A stretch of 64,000 nucleotides of DNA from CAYMUL01 sp964393605 (GTDB lineage: Bacteria; Bacteroidota; Ignavibacteria; Ignavibacteriales; Ignavibacteriaceae). A model generated the notes under the pieces. It did not search any database. It was not told the DNA's origin and was given only the letters and a program-made list of their open reading frames with translations. Made by a program: the position numbers and the translations under genes. Of the stretch, positions 43,815-53,681 are shown piece by piece (position 1 is the stretch's first letter; the number at the start of each line of letters is the position of its first letter). The stretch lies in NCBI GenBank assembly GCA_964393605.1, contig CAYMUL010000001.1, forward strand, positions 62,001 through 126,000. Reading direction: 5' to 3'.

Positions 43815-46800
43815 ATGAGAATAAAATACATATCAATCTTTACAATATTAATTTCATTTTTCTTCTGCGTAGAAAACTTCGCGCAACAAAGAATTACAGA
43901 GCGCGGCAACAGCGTCAATCGTAAAGCCGGAGTGCATCGTGGTAATCAGGTGCGAACTGTTTTTTCAAATTGGGGAGTGATTGCCCAGCCTGGCGAACAA
44001 GGTCCACGCGCCTCATGGAAATTTGATGCCAACGGTTATGTCGGCGATGTCTCTCCTGTCATCGGTGTGAAAATTCCTACAAGAGATTATAATGGCAATG
44101 ATACAATCGAAGTTTCTGAAGATAGTATCTTCTCAGTAATTCCTACTCCTGTTTCCCGCCCGACAAAAAGGCACGATCAATCCCCAGGCGGAAAATACTG
44201 GACGTTCGAACCGATTGGCGGATTTTCAAATCCTGAACTAAGCGAATTGGGAAAAGGAATTGCAATGAGTCATCAACCCGAAACATGGCCGGCATTTTGG
44301 CCCGATTATCCGTTGTGGACTTACTCCGGAGAGCCGATTATTGTCAACGGCGTTGATGTTACTCCTAAAGTTGATTGGAACGGCTACTTCGGTAGGGCGC
44401 AAGCAAATTCAGATCAGGAAAGTTATTTCTGGATGGATGATAACGAAGATGAAAAAATGTTTTCCCTTTATGGATTTTTACCCGACACAACAGACTTACT
44501 TAGAAGAGGGCAAGCATTGCAAGTTTCAGTGAGAGGTTTGCAGTGGTCAAACTTCCTTGCTAAAGATGTTGTATTCTGGCTTTATAATATTAAGAATGAT
44601 GGAACTTCAACTTACGACCGCGCAAGCTTCGGAATTCTCATCGGAACTTATGTAGGAATTGACGGTGATGAATGGAACGACGATGTTTCATTTTTTGATG
44701 TGAGAGAATCGATAACATACTCGTGGGATTTCGATCAGTATGTTCGTCCTTCCGCAAATCCGAAATGGCAACCCAATCCTTCTAAAGTCGGATACATCGC
44801 TTATGCATTTTTGGAATCTCCCGGCAACGGCTTTGATGGAATTGATAACGATGCCGATAATAGAAAATTGAATCCCGCTTCCGCAAAATATTTTACAGAA
44901 TCAGATTTTAATACGAGAACAGTTAAAGCCGGCGATAAGTTAGTGCTGATTGATAAATCAACTTTTGCCAGAACAATCTTCACGATGCCGAACGATACAG
45001 TTACGGTTACTTCGATGGGTGTTAAATTCTTTTTATCTCCGAATGTTACTCAATTACTTGAAGGGAACGTCGATGTTCAAACAAATTTGAATAAGAATGC
45101 TTTCGATGGAATTGATAACGACCTCGATGGATTGATAGATGAGAACTATATCATTCATTACAGACAATTTAAAAAATCTCCTTCGGGGGTTGTACTCATC
45201 GATACTTTAAATCCGGTTCAATATTTTGACTACGCCGCTAACACAGGTTTGAACGATCCGATGATTGACGAGAAGAGAGATGATCTTATCGATAATGATA
45301 AAGATTGGAACGCGCTTTTCGATGATGTTGGCGAAGATGGTAAAGCCGGCACCGGTGATCCCGGCGAAGGAAACGGAGTTCCTACCCCAGGTGAACCAAA
45401 CTTCGATGCAACAGATGTTGACGAGTCCGATCAAATCGGTTTAACTTCGTTCCAGTATTTCGTTCCTGCAAACAATATTACTCTTGGCGATGAAAACGAA
45501 ATGTGGGATAGATTAAGTCCCGGACGTTTCGATGTTCCAAGTTCTATTGTGAACAACGTTGCAATTAAAGGAGAAGACGGAGATTTTATTTACGGCTCCG
45601 GTTTCTTTCCTTTGCTTGCAGGCAAAACGGAAAGATTTTCTTTGGCTCTTGCTTTTGGCGATAACTTTTTGGCTGTGTTTAAAACCAAAAGAGTTGCACA
45701 ACTTATTTATAACGCAAACTATAATTTCCCCCGCCCACCGGATAAACCAACTTTATCTGTTGTGCCAGGCGATGGAAAGGTTACTCTTTATTGGGATAAG
45801 AAAGCCGAAACTTCTCTTGATCCAACTTTGAAAGAATTTGATTTCGAAGGTTATAAAATTTATAAAGGAACTGATCCCGATTTCACAGACGCTTTACAAA
45901 TTTCTGATGGAACCGGACAAAAAGTTTTTTACGAACCTTTAGCACAATTCGATTTGAAGAATAACATATCAGGTTATTTCCTTTCATCTCCTTCATTGTA
46001 TGATTTAACTACCGGTGCACCATTTTTGCTCGGTTCGGAAACAGGCATTCAAAATTCATACATCGATACAGATGTGCTCAATGGAAAAACTTATTACTAC
46101 GCTGTTGTTGCATACGATAGAGGCAAAGCCGATGCCGATATCTTCCCCTCCGAAAATACAATCTTTATTTCTAAAGATGCCGCAGGAAAAATTCAAACCG
46201 ATAAAAATACTGCGGTTGTTATTCCAAATGCTCCTGTTCTCGGATATATGCCTCCTTCATCAGGAGCGCAATTGACAAGGGTTGACGGCTTCTCCTCCGC
46301 AAAACCATATTTCGAAGTTATCGATCCGCAAAAGATTGCGACTACAACTTATATCGTTTCGTTTCAAGATTCAACGGTGAACAAAATTAAATTTGCTTAC
46401 AGTTATAATGTTAAAGATTCATTGAACGGAACGGTGATTATTAGCGGTACCAATAAACTTCTCCCCGATAACGGAATTGTCTTCAACGGACTTAAACTTT
46501 CGTTTGATACTTCATATCAAGTTATTGATAGCATAAAGTTGAACACAACTTTAACCGCGTGGAAAGTGAATAATCCAATCGATAGTTTGAGAACATTAAC
46601 TTATATCATTTCCCGTTATGAAGATATTACAAATGGAATTTATGGCACGCGCGATCCGAAAGATTATGCAATAGTTTTTACAGATACCGCCGCGACTTAT
46701 TCGAACAACTTGAATCATTTACTTTTGCGGACAAGCCCACTGCCAATAAAAAAAGTTAATTGGAAAATTTGGGATGTAACGGATAAGAGCAACCCTCTCC

Positions 46801-47375
46801 CGGTTAGCTTTGCATTTGTTGAACCTTCAACCTGGCAGAAAGATACTCTCTCCAAAAATGATTTGTTAGTATTGTCGGATAGAGATTCGACTTATCTTTC
46901 CTGGCGAGTAGTACTTGGCGGCGATAGCATTGCATATCGACCAAAGAGCGGTGATACTTTGTTCTTATCTTTTTACAAACCTTTCACTGCGCAGGATAAA
47001 TTTATTTTCTCGACAGATGTTGCAACTTATAGTTCCGGCAGTGTTGGCGATCAAATGAAAAACATTAAAGCCGTTCCGAATCCATACGTTGTTACAAACG
47101 TGTTCGAGTCTCCGCTCCCGACACAAGTGAGAGGAAGAGGAGAAAGAATCATCAACTTCATCAATGTTCCGGCAAAAGCAAAAATTCATATTTACACTTC
47201 AAGCGGAAATCATATTCGTACACTGGAACATGACGGCGATATTTTCGACGGCTCGGTTTCGTGGGACTTAAGAACAAAGGAGGGGCTCGATATTGCTTAC
47301 GGAGTTTATTTCTACGTTGTTGAAGTTGACGGCGTGAGTGAAAAGAAATTTGGTAAACTCGCGGTTATTAAATAA
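43815..47375 (+). CDS. Large secreted protein with FnIII-like region and divergent T9SS-type C-terminus
   Basis: 1186 residues. Signal peptide about 1-23 (VENFAQQ). The N-terminal third contains GVIAQPGEQGPRASWKFDANG and PQPETWPAFWPDYPLW-like Trp-rich text. Acidic repeats FDGIDNDADN and FDGIDNDLDGLIDENY (about 338 and 434), and DDVGEDGKAGTGDPGEG, look like calcium-binding loops. An FnIII-like domain follows (about 640-770; PTLSVVPGDGKVTLYWD). The C-terminal 100 residues (VPNPYVV ... IHIYTSSGNHIRTLEH ... YGVYFYVVEV) resemble a FlgD/T9SS sorting domain, without the YPNPFNP signature. It lies 18 bp after the receptor gene, so it is probably its cognate surface partner. Confidence 0.75.
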   Translation: MRIKYISIFTILISFFFCVENFAQQRITERGNSVNRKAGVHRGNQVRTVFSNWGVIAQPGEQGPRASWKFDANGYVGDVSPVIGVKIPTRDYNGNDTIEVSEDSIFSVIPTPVSRPTKRHDQSPGGKYWTFEPIGGFSNPELSELGKGIAMSHQPETWPAFWPDYPLWTYSGEPIIVNGVDVTPKVDWNGYFGRAQANSDQESYFWMDDNEDEKMFSLYGFLPDTTDLLRRGQALQVSVRGLQWSNFLAKDVVFWLYNIKNDGTSTYDRASFGILIGTYVGIDGDEWNDDVSFFDVRESITYSWDFDQYVRPSANPKWQPNPSKVGYIAYAFLESPGNGFDGIDNDADNRKLNPASAKYFTESDFNTRTVKAGDKLVLIDKSTFARTIFTMPNDTVTVTSMGVKFFLSPNVTQLLEGNVDVQTNLNKNAFDGIDNDLDGLIDENYIIHYRQFKKSPSGVVLIDTLNPVQYFDYAANTGLNDPMIDEKRDDLIDNDKDWNALFDDVGEDGKAGTGDPGEGNGVPTPGEPNFDATDVDESDQIGLTSFQYFVPANNITLGDENEMWDRLSPGRFDVPSSIVNNVAIKGEDGDFIYGSGFFPLLAGKTERFSLALAFGDNFLAVFKTKRVAQLIYNANYNFPRPPDKPTLSVVPGDGKVTLYWDKKAETSLDPTLKEFDFEGYKIYKGTDPDFTDALQISDGTGQKVFYEPLAQFDLKNNISGYFLSSPSLYDLTTGAPFLLGSETGIQNSYIDTDVLNGKTYYYAVVAYDRGKADADIFPSENTIFISKDAAGKIQTDKNTAVVIPNAPVLGYMPPSSGAQLTRVDGFSSAKPYFEVIDPQKIATTTYIVSFQDSTVNKIKFAYSYNVKDSLNGTVIISGTNKLLPDNGIVFNGLKLSFDTSYQVIDSIKLNTTLTAWKVNNPIDSLRTLTYIISRYEDITNGIYGTRDPKDYAIVFTDTAATYSNNLNHLLLRTSPLPIKKVNWKIWDVTDKSNPLPVSFAFVEPSTWQKDTLSKNDLLVLSDRDSTYLSWRVVLGGDSIAYRPKSGDTLFLSFYKPFTAQDKFIFSTDVATYSSGSVGDQMKNIKAVPNPYVVTNVFESPLPTQVRGRGERIINFINVPAKAKIHIYTSSGNHIRTLEHDGDIFDGSVSWDLRTKEGLDIAYGVYFYVVEVDGVSEKKFGKLAVIK

Positions 47376-47393
47376 GAAAGGAGAGAGTTTACA

Positions 47394-48398
47394 ATGAAAA
47401 AAATATTAACACTTTTATTCGCAATAATTTTAATTAACGGTTCATTTGCTCAATCAAAAGTTGGAACAACTGCCGCAAACTTTTTGAACATCCCGATTGG
47501 TTCACGAGCAAGCGGAATGGGCGGCGCGTTTGTTGCGCTCGCAAATGATGCAACCGCACTTTACTGGAATCCTTCCGGCATCTCCCGTTTTGCAAGAAAT
47601 GAATTTAACGTTTCCTATTCGGAATGGTTGGTTGGAACATCTTTTAATTGGACAGGATTAGTTTTCAAAATGTCCGATGAAGATGCATTCGGATTGAGCA
47701 TCAATCAATTAAATTACGGGCAAGAAGAAATAACAACTGCACAACAGCCGAACGGCACAGGACAAAAATGGTCTGCCGTTGATGTTGCAGTAGGTTTAAC
47801 TTACGCGCGCAACTTGACGGATCGTTTCTCAATCGGCGGTACGGTAAAATATATTCGTCAACAAATTTGGAACGAATCCGCATCTGCAATTGCGCTCGAT
47901 GTCGGTTTGTTATTCTATACACAAGTTCCCGGTTTAAAACTCGGAATGAACATCGCGAACTTCGGCGGTGAAATGAAACTTGACGGAAAAGATCTACTTC
48001 AACCCGTTGACATTGATCCTTCGAATACTGGGAACAATGATAAGATCACTTCTACATTGAATACCGATTCATGGACTCTGCCTCTGAACTTTACAGTCGG
48101 GCTTTCGTACGATGCAATTCAAACAGAAGAGTATGCACTAACATTTGGTACCGATGCAATATATCCGAATAATCAAACTTCTTTCTTAAATTTGGGAAGT
48201 GAATTTGTTTGGAATAATTTAATTTCGGTGAGAGCGGGCTATAACGCTTTATTTAAGGAAGCCGCTGAAGAAGGACTTTCTGCCGGAGTTGGATTATTCT
48301 ATGACTTTGGTGCGTTCTCATCAAAGATTGATTATAGCTATAACGATTTTGGAATTTTCAAACAGTTATCGAAGGTCTCTCTTTCGATAGGATTTTAA
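47394..48398 (+). CDS. PorV/PorQ family outer-membrane protein
   Basis: 334 residues. Signal peptide 1-19 (NGSFAQ). The characteristic start is KVGTTAANFLNIPIGSRASGMGGAFVALANDATALYWNPSGIS, followed by a 14-strand FadL-like barrel. PorV shuttles T9SS cargo from the translocon to the attachment complex, and PorQ-like paralogues have less defined roles. Which of the two this is cannot be told from sequence. AAAGGAG gives strong translation initiation. Position between two secreted proteins carrying sorting domains suggests it handles their surface delivery. Confidence 0.85.
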   Translation: MKKILTLLFAIILINGSFAQSKVGTTAANFLNIPIGSRASGMGGAFVALANDATALYWNPSGISRFARNEFNVSYSEWLVGTSFNWTGLVFKMSDEDAFGLSINQLNYGQEEITTAQQPNGTGQKWSAVDVAVGLTYARNLTDRFSIGGTVKYIRQQIWNESASAIALDVGLLFYTQVPGLKLGMNIANFGGEMKLDGKDLLQPVDIDPSNTGNNDKITSTLNTDSWTLPLNFTVGLSYDAIQTEEYALTFGTDAIYPNNQTSFLNLGSEFVWNNLISVRAGYNALFKEAAEEGLSAGVGLFYDFGAFSSKIDYSYNDFGIFKQLSKVSLSIGF

Positions 48399-48451
48399 GA
48401 CTCAGATAACATAATTAACTAATACATAAATAAATAATATAGAGGAACTAT

Positions 48452-49969
48452 ATGAAAAAAATGATGCTTCTTTTCGCCATGCTTTTCGCTGGCAGTGTAG
48501 CATTTGCTCAGATTCCTGTTACCATTAGTGTCGATATGGGTGTGCAGGTTTTCAAAGGCAATTTCAGCATGGCAACTGATACCGTTGTCATTCGCGGTGA
48601 TTTCCAGGTTGATGCGGGAGATCCCGGCGCGGCAAACTGGTCTGGTACTTATTTCAAACTTACTGACGGTAACGCCGATACTATTTATACAATCACTATT
48701 AATCTTCCTACTAACAAAGTCGGAACTACTTACAATTTTAAATATGTAAAAGCACCCGATGGTTGGGAAGCAGGTGATAACAGAACTTTCACACTCGCAA
48801 GCTCTGCCATGACTTTACCTACTTATTGGTTCAGCAATGATAGCAGTTATTCAACAGTTGTTAATGTTGATAACACTATCAACTTCACTGCTGATCTAAC
48901 AAGTATTTATGGAACCGGCGTTGGCTACTTCGATCCCAACTCAGATTCTATTCAGGTAATGGGTTTAGATTGGGACGGACTCGGAACAGTTCTTTCAGGA
49001 AATAGAAGAATGGTTGAAGACCCACTTTCACCGGGAATCTTCACAACATCAATGACTATCAGAGGTCCGCTTGGCGATTCTACAAAATGGAAATTCAAAG
49101 CTTATCCGGATACTCGTTTTACTAACACAGGCTGGGAAACCGGAACAGACAGATGGTTCTCGTATGTTGCCAACAACACAACTGTTACACTTGATCCTAT
49201 CGTTCCAAGAATTTTCCCGGTTATCGGAAATCTTGTTGCACCGGTTACAGTTAAATTCCAATGCAATGTGAACAACAATCCGGTTAATGCAAAGAATGGA
49301 TTGCCAATCAATCCTGCGAACATTGCTTGGGTTGGATTAAAAGGCGGTTCGCCACCAATTGGAAACTGGGGTGGAACGTGGACAACAGGCGACACTGCAG
49401 GTGCTACTCCTACTTTGCTTGTCATGAATGACGCTGGAATCAACGGTGATTTAGCCGCAGGCGATAAAGTATTTTCTTTAGATGTTGTATTCCCGATTGG
49501 CACAGGTGCCGGCGCAATTGAATTTAAATTTGCCGCATGGTATCCGGGTGCTGACACGGTGAATGCAGGCTCTACTCCTTTGGATAATGAAGGCGGATTC
49601 GGACAGAACCACATTTTCGTTCTCCGCGAGCCGGGACCAATAACATTGAAAAATGATTTCGGTAATTTCCTTACCAGCGTAAAAGAAAATCCTTCTTTGA
49701 ATCCTGATAACTTCTCATTGTTGCAGAACTATCCTAATCCATTTAACCCGTCAACCAAGATTAGCTACACAATTCCTGAAAACGGATTGGTAACTATGAA
49801 GGTCTACAATGCAATCGGTCAATTGGTTGGAACACTTGTCAACCAATATCAATTAGCAGGCGGATATGATGTAGAATTTTCTGCTAAGAATTTGAACAAC
49901 GGTGTTTATTTCTACACACTTCAATTCGGTAATTCTACAATTACAAAGAAGATGATTCTTTTAAAGTAA
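48452..49969 (+). CDS. T9SS-sorted protein with three carbohydrate-binding-like beta domains
   Basis: 505 residues. Signal peptide 1-19 (SVAFAQ). Three similar beta-sandwich units of about 110-130 residues follow (each with a V-I-V-D strand pattern, a GDW/GNW-type loop and a YxFKF/WKFKA strand: YNFKYVKAPDGWEAGDN, KWKFKAYPDT, IEFKFAAWYPGA), reminiscent of CBM20/SusE-like starch-binding modules. The C-terminus is a type A sorting domain, LLQNYPNPFNPSTKISY ... TKKMILLK. AGAGGAA precedes the ATG. A perfect terminator follows, closing the receptor-PorV/Q operon. Confidence 0.75.
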   Translation: MKKMMLLFAMLFAGSVAFAQIPVTISVDMGVQVFKGNFSMATDTVVIRGDFQVDAGDPGAANWSGTYFKLTDGNADTIYTITINLPTNKVGTTYNFKYVKAPDGWEAGDNRTFTLASSAMTLPTYWFSNDSSYSTVVNVDNTINFTADLTSIYGTGVGYFDPNSDSIQVMGLDWDGLGTVLSGNRRMVEDPLSPGIFTTSMTIRGPLGDSTKWKFKAYPDTRFTNTGWETGTDRWFSYVANNTTVTLDPIVPRIFPVIGNLVAPVTVKFQCNVNNNPVNAKNGLPINPANIAWVGLKGGSPPIGNWGGTWTTGDTAGATPTLLVMNDAGINGDLAAGDKVFSLDVVFPIGTGAGAIEFKFAAWYPGADTVNAGSTPLDNEGGFGQNHIFVLREPGPITLKNDFGNFLTSVKENPSLNPDNFSLLQNYPNPFNPSTKISYTIPENGLVTMKVYNAIGQLVGTLVNQYQLAGGYDVEFSAKNLNNGVYFYTLQFGNSTITKKMILLK

Positions 49970-49995
49970 TTTCAAGAAATATCTTTCTTAAAGAA

Positions 49996-50023
49996 GCCCC
50001 GGTTTTCATCGGGGCTTTTTTAT
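49996..50023 (+). terminator. Rho-independent terminator of the receptor/PorV operon
   Basis: AAGCCCCG - GTTTTCAT - CGGGGCTT followed by TTTTT: an 8-bp GC-rich stem with an 8-nt loop and a T-run, 26 bp after the stop codon. Confidence 0.9.
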
Positions 50024-50427
50024 TTGTGCTAAAATATTTTATCAGTTCTAATCTGTAACATCAGTGTCATCAGTATGCTATTAATTTTTTAACCGCAAAG
50101 GCGCCGAGACGCAAAGGGATTTAGTATTTACGATTGACTATTGACTATTGTTCATTCTCTCCAAAGGAGTCCTTCGGACAATTATCAATTGTCAATTCTC
50201 CATTCACAATTCACAATTCAAAACCATTCATTTTTAATTTGTAATTTTTAATTCTTCAATCACGCAATTAATCTCTACTTTTTCTATCATATAATTTTTT
50301 TTGAACGATAAAATTCTCCACACAACAAAAGGAATAATCAACAGCTATCTGCGGATTGTTTTTAAAAGTGCTTTATTAATTATCTTCCCCAAAAGAATTT
50401 ATAACTTTATCTCGCATCGAATTAATC
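50024..50427. repeat. Repeat-rich intergenic region
   Basis: It contains GTGTCATCAGTATGCTATTA (50064-50083), which matches the complement of the MITE-like element at 36931 with 2 mismatches. AACCGCAAAGGCGCCGAGACGCAAAGG follows, resembling a repeat widespread in bacterial intergenic DNA. Then come degenerate ATTGTCAATTCTCC-type units (50130-50222) and the TTTTTAATTTGTAATTTTTA tract. No gene seen. Confidence 0.65.
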
Positions 50428-51189
50428 ATGAACGAACTAAAAACATTTGCAAAATTCCTCGCCGATGAAAGCGCGAAAATCATCACTCCATATTTTAAAA
50501 CAAAAATTGCAGTTGACTCAAAAGCGGATAACTCGCCGGTAACAATTGCGGATAAAAAAGCCGAAGAGAAGATGAGAGAATTAATTATGAAAGAATTTCC
50601 GGCTCATGGAATAATCGGCGAAGAGTTCGGGAAGCACCAACCCGAAGCAGAATATGTTTGGGTGCTTGATCCAATTGACGGAACGAAAAGTTTTATTTGT
50701 GGTAGCATCACATTTGGAACTTTGATTGGATTGATGAAAAATCATTTTCCGGTTATCGGCGTAATCAATCAACCAATCTTGAAAGAATTTTTGATAGGAG
50801 ATAATTCGGTTTCGCTTCTCAACGGAGAAAAAGTTTCTTTTCGCAAAGTTGCAAAACTTTCCGATGCGGTTTTGTGTACGACTGATCATCTCAACATTGA
50901 AAAATACAAAAACAGAAACGGGTTTGAGGAGTTGATTCGAAAAGTAAAATTATATCGTCAATGGGGTGATTGCTACGGTTATTTGCTCGCGGCATCCGGG
51001 TTTGCAGATATTATGATCGATCCGATTATGAGTGTTTGGGATACAATGGCGTTGATACCAATAATCAAGGGGGCAGGCGGCATCATAACCGATTATGAAG
51101 GGAACGATGTTTTGAAGAGTAACAGTACTGTCGCCGCTTCAAAAGAGTTACATCCACTTGTAATTGATATTCTTAATGGTAGAAAATAA
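50428..51189 (+). CDS. hisN: Inositol-monophosphatase-family phosphatase, probably histidinol-phosphatase HisN
   Basis: 253 residues. Metal and phosphate site residues of the IMPase fold are present: IIGEEFG (Glu65/66), VLDPIDGTKSF (Asp81, Asp84) and SVWDTMALIPII with the late Asp. The pattern DPIDGTKSFICGSITFGTLIG is more like HisN-type histidinol phosphatases than SuhB or CysQ, so I favour histidinol phosphate hydrolysis in histidine biosynthesis. No other his gene is nearby, so another sugar phosphate remains possible. Convergent with the next gene, the 3' ends overlapping by 17 bp. Confidence 0.8.
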   Translation: MNELKTFAKFLADESAKIITPYFKTKIAVDSKADNSPVTIADKKAEEKMRELIMKEFPAHGIIGEEFGKHQPEAEYVWVLDPIDGTKSFICGSITFGTLIGLMKNHFPVIGVINQPILKEFLIGDNSVSLLNGEKVSFRKVAKLSDAVLCTTDHLNIEKYKNRNGFEELIRKVKLYRQWGDCYGYLLAASGFADIMIDPIMSVWDTMALIPIIKGAGGIITDYEGNDVLKSNSTVAASKELHPLVIDILNGRK

Positions 51190-51967
51190 TATAGAAGCCG
51201 ATCATACAAAGAGAATAAATCAAACCGACTAACTTTGATTTTCTCGAATTGAAAATTGCCAAAAACCCGACACAAGTGAAGACAAAGTAAAACAAATCTT
51301 TAAATAAAAATATTTCGGAAAGACTTGCGGACGAACTTCCATAAACCCCCGCTTCAAATAAGCGCGTTAGTGGTGCCGCAACAAAAGTAAACAAAAAATA
51401 AAATATTACGCTCGACAGCAATAATTTTTTATGATTATTCCTTCCTGAAAAATATTCTATTCCGACACGAACTGTAAAAATCATTCCACCGAAAAGTAAA
51501 ATATAAAAGAAGATTGAAATTGTAATGGGAACTTCACCGATAAATTTTATTTTTAACAAAGAGTTAGCGGGAATTTGAATTTCATTTTCTCCATCATACA
51601 AAAAAACTTTGTACTGATACGATTGATTAAACGGAAGTGCCTCAAGTTTGGCTTTGTATCCGCTCACTAATGCGATGAACTCACTCTTTTTCCATTCCCT
51701 TTTCTTTAAATCATCTCGATATTCGACGAAGCCGGTCAGCCCGCTTAAATCAGTACGAATAAAAATTTCATAATCACCAGTGTTCGTAGCAATTTTATCA
51801 AACTTATAAGTAACTTTTTCACCGCGAATACCAATCGTTCCGCTAATCGGAAAATTGGGGTCGATCACGCTGTGAACATAACCGAAGACATAAGTTAAAA
51901 TTATCGCGGAAATCCAGAGTATCGCCGTTTGTTTTTTATCCGATTTATTTTTAGAAATATTTTTCAT
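51173..51967 (-). CDS. Integral membrane protein of unknown function
   Basis: 264 residues. One N-terminal membrane segment (about 13-35) is followed by a soluble beta-rich domain of about 110 residues (GTIGIRGEKVTYKFDK ... YQYKVFLYDG), then four hydrophobic segments (about 145-168, 185-205, 215-235, 240-262). The outward-facing beta domain followed by a helical bundle suggests a sensor or channel, but I do not recognise a family. It overlaps the 3' end of the HisN-like gene. Confidence 0.6.
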   Translation of the reverse strand: MKNISKNKSDKKQTAILWISAIILTYVFGYVHSVIDPNFPISGTIGIRGEKVTYKFDKIATNTGDYEIFIRTDLSGLTGFVEYRDDLKKREWKKSEFIALVSGYKAKLEALPFNQSYQYKVFLYDGENEIQIPANSLLKIKFIGEVPITISIFFYILLFGGMIFTVRVGIEYFSGRNNHKKLLLSSVIFYFLFTFVAAPLTRLFEAGVYGSSSASLSEIFLFKDLFYFVFTCVGFLAIFNSRKSKLVGLIYSLCMIGFYIIFYH

Positions 51968-52045
51968 AGCGCACGCAAACTAAGAATTATTTTCATTTGG
52001 TTTTGACATTTGCTTAACTTTGCCCCCACTAATTTTTACTATTAA

Positions 52046-52870
52046 ATGGCATTAGAATTAATCACTAAAAATCTGCCGATTCTCAAACCCGATACGGAAG
52101 AAAAAAAATCTAAAAAACAAAAATCTTTCGGTAAGGATAAAATTATCGGGCAGGTTAAATATCATCGTCAATTTAAATCCAACTATGTTGAAAAAGATCG
52201 CGACATAATTATTTGGCTTCCTCCATCTTACAACAAATCGGAAAACAATTATCCTGTTTTGTATATGCACGACGGACAAAATTTGATGGACCCCAAAACC
52301 GCTTATGTCGGTTATGATTGGCGTGTCGATGAAAATGTTTCTCGCCTCATAAAACAAAATGTAATTCAAGAAATAATTGTCGTAGGAATTTATAATACTG
52401 CCGATAGACTTGAGGAATATAGCGATTCGGAAAAAGGGGAGAAGTACCGCAGGTTTATCGTAAGCGAATTGAAACCGTTCATCGATGAAAATTACAGAAC
52501 AATAACTTCGCGTGAAGGCAATGCGATTATGGGTTCGTCAATGGGGGGGCTTTGTTCTATGCTGATGGTTCTTCACTACTCACAAATTTTTTCTAAAGCC
52601 GCTTGTCTTTCAAGCTCGTTCTATTATCATCACGATAAAATATTTCGTTCGATTCAAAATATCAAAAGTGTAAAAAGAAGCGTTAAAATTTACATCGATA
52701 GCGGCGAAGATGGCAAGTACGATGCGCAGAAAATGTTTTTCGAACTCACTTATCGTGGATTCAAGATTGGCGAGGATATCGACTATTTTTATGATGCAGG
52801 AGCGCAGCACACAGAAATTGATTGGGCGAAAAGATTAGACCGCCCACTCAAATTTTTCTTCGGAAAATAA
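52046..52870 (+). CDS. Putative esterase (PF00756-like alpha/beta hydrolase)
   Basis: 274 residues. Catalytic features are the nucleophile elbow GSSMGGL (about 168-174), an Asp in IDSGEDGKYDAQ and the His in AGAQHTEIDW near the C-terminus. YPVLYMHDGQNLMD, VDENVSRLI and FIDENYRTI are typical of the esterase-D / enterobactin-esterase-like family. No signal peptide; a basic, unstructured leader of about 35 residues (KKSKKQKSFGKDK) precedes the fold. Such enzymes act on acyl or siderophore esters; the substrate is not evident. Convergent with the methyltransferase gene. Confidence 0.8.
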   Translation: MALELITKNLPILKPDTEEKKSKKQKSFGKDKIIGQVKYHRQFKSNYVEKDRDIIIWLPPSYNKSENNYPVLYMHDGQNLMDPKTAYVGYDWRVDENVSRLIKQNVIQEIIVVGIYNTADRLEEYSDSEKGEKYRRFIVSELKPFIDENYRTITSREGNAIMGSSMGGLCSMLMVLHYSQIFSKAACLSSSFYYHHDKIFRSIQNIKSVKRSVKIYIDSGEDGKYDAQKMFFELTYRGFKIGEDIDYFYDAGAQHTEIDWAKRLDRPLKFFFGK

Positions 52871-52871
52871 T

Positions 52872-53558
52872 TTATATTCGCTTGAATTTTGCCACAAGTA
52901 ATCCATAACGTTCAGTCGGGTCGGAAAAATTATATGAAATATTTTTTTCTACACTTTTGAAAGTTCTTCTTTCGGCTTTCTCCAATTTTTTTTCAAAGAC
53001 TAATTCAAACTCCGGCAAATATTTTTGTACAACATCCCATCCGAATGTTTGTGGCTCGGTAGGAGTTGGAATGTGCCCGCAATCGGTAATGAGCAGAAAC
53101 AATCCATCCCTTTTTGTTACTCGTTTTATTTCGGAAATTGTTTTGTTAAGATCATCGACATGATCGAGGGAATTGAACGAAGTTACAATGTTGAAGTGAG
53201 AATCGGGGAAGGGAATATTTTCGGAATTTCCTTTAATCATTTTCATGTTTCGGAGATTTTTATTTAAAGAAAGATATAAATCGGCGAGCGGATCAAGCCC
53301 GATGAGCTCGTTAGCATTGCCGCACCATTCAAGGCTTCCGCGCGGTCCGCAACCTATATCCAAAACATTTTTGGATGAATAATCTTCGCGTGTTAAATTA
53401 AAAAATCCTGTGAACACTCGTTCGTAATGATCATTCTTTAAATTTCGTTCAAAGAATTTTATGAATTTCCAATAACGAAGTTCATATTTTCCTTTATTCT
53501 CTTTAGAGAGCAAAGATCCGAATAACTTAACGAGTATTGATGGAACGAATAGATTCAT
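52872..53558 (-). CDS. Class I SAM-dependent methyltransferase
   Basis: 228 residues of the Methyltransf_11 type. Motif I is VLDIGCGPRGS (about 65-75), followed by ELIGLDPLADLY, the acidic post-motif, and FNIVTSFNSLDHVDDL and RDGLFLLITDCGH as later motifs. The substrate cannot be inferred; an N-terminal hydrophobic stretch (FVPSILVKLFGSLL) might place it near membranes. It sits 2 bp from the convergent esterase gene. Divergent from the flavoprotein gene at 53682. Confidence 0.8.
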   Translation of the reverse strand: MNLFVPSILVKLFGSLLSKENKGKYELRYWKFIKFFERNLKNDHYERVFTGFFNLTREDYSSKNVLDIGCGPRGSLEWCGNANELIGLDPLADLYLSLNKNLRNMKMIKGNSENIPFPDSHFNIVTSFNSLDHVDDLNKTISEIKRVTKRDGLFLLITDCGHIPTPTEPQTFGWDVVQKYLPEFELVFEKKLEKAERRTFKSVEKNISYNFSDPTERYGLLVAKFKRI

Positions 53559-53681
53559 TTTAAAAATGCGAGGAAGTCAGTTTAACTTTTGTTCTATAAA
53601 AAATATTGGCGCGGATAATTTTACTAATTCACTTAAATTAATTTCATAAAAATAATTTGAAATATAACTCAAACAACTCTA

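Noticed and set aside
49102..49614. Minus-strand 170-codon frame within the T9SS cargo gene at 48452-49969
   Set aside because: It is fully antisense to a gene with signal peptide, repeated domains and sorting tag; the Pro/Val-rich translation is a codon shadow.
50100..50260. Short-period repeats as a CRISPR or origin
   Set aside because: Units are 8-13 bp and irregular, without spacers, cas genes, DnaA-box clusters or dnaA nearby.
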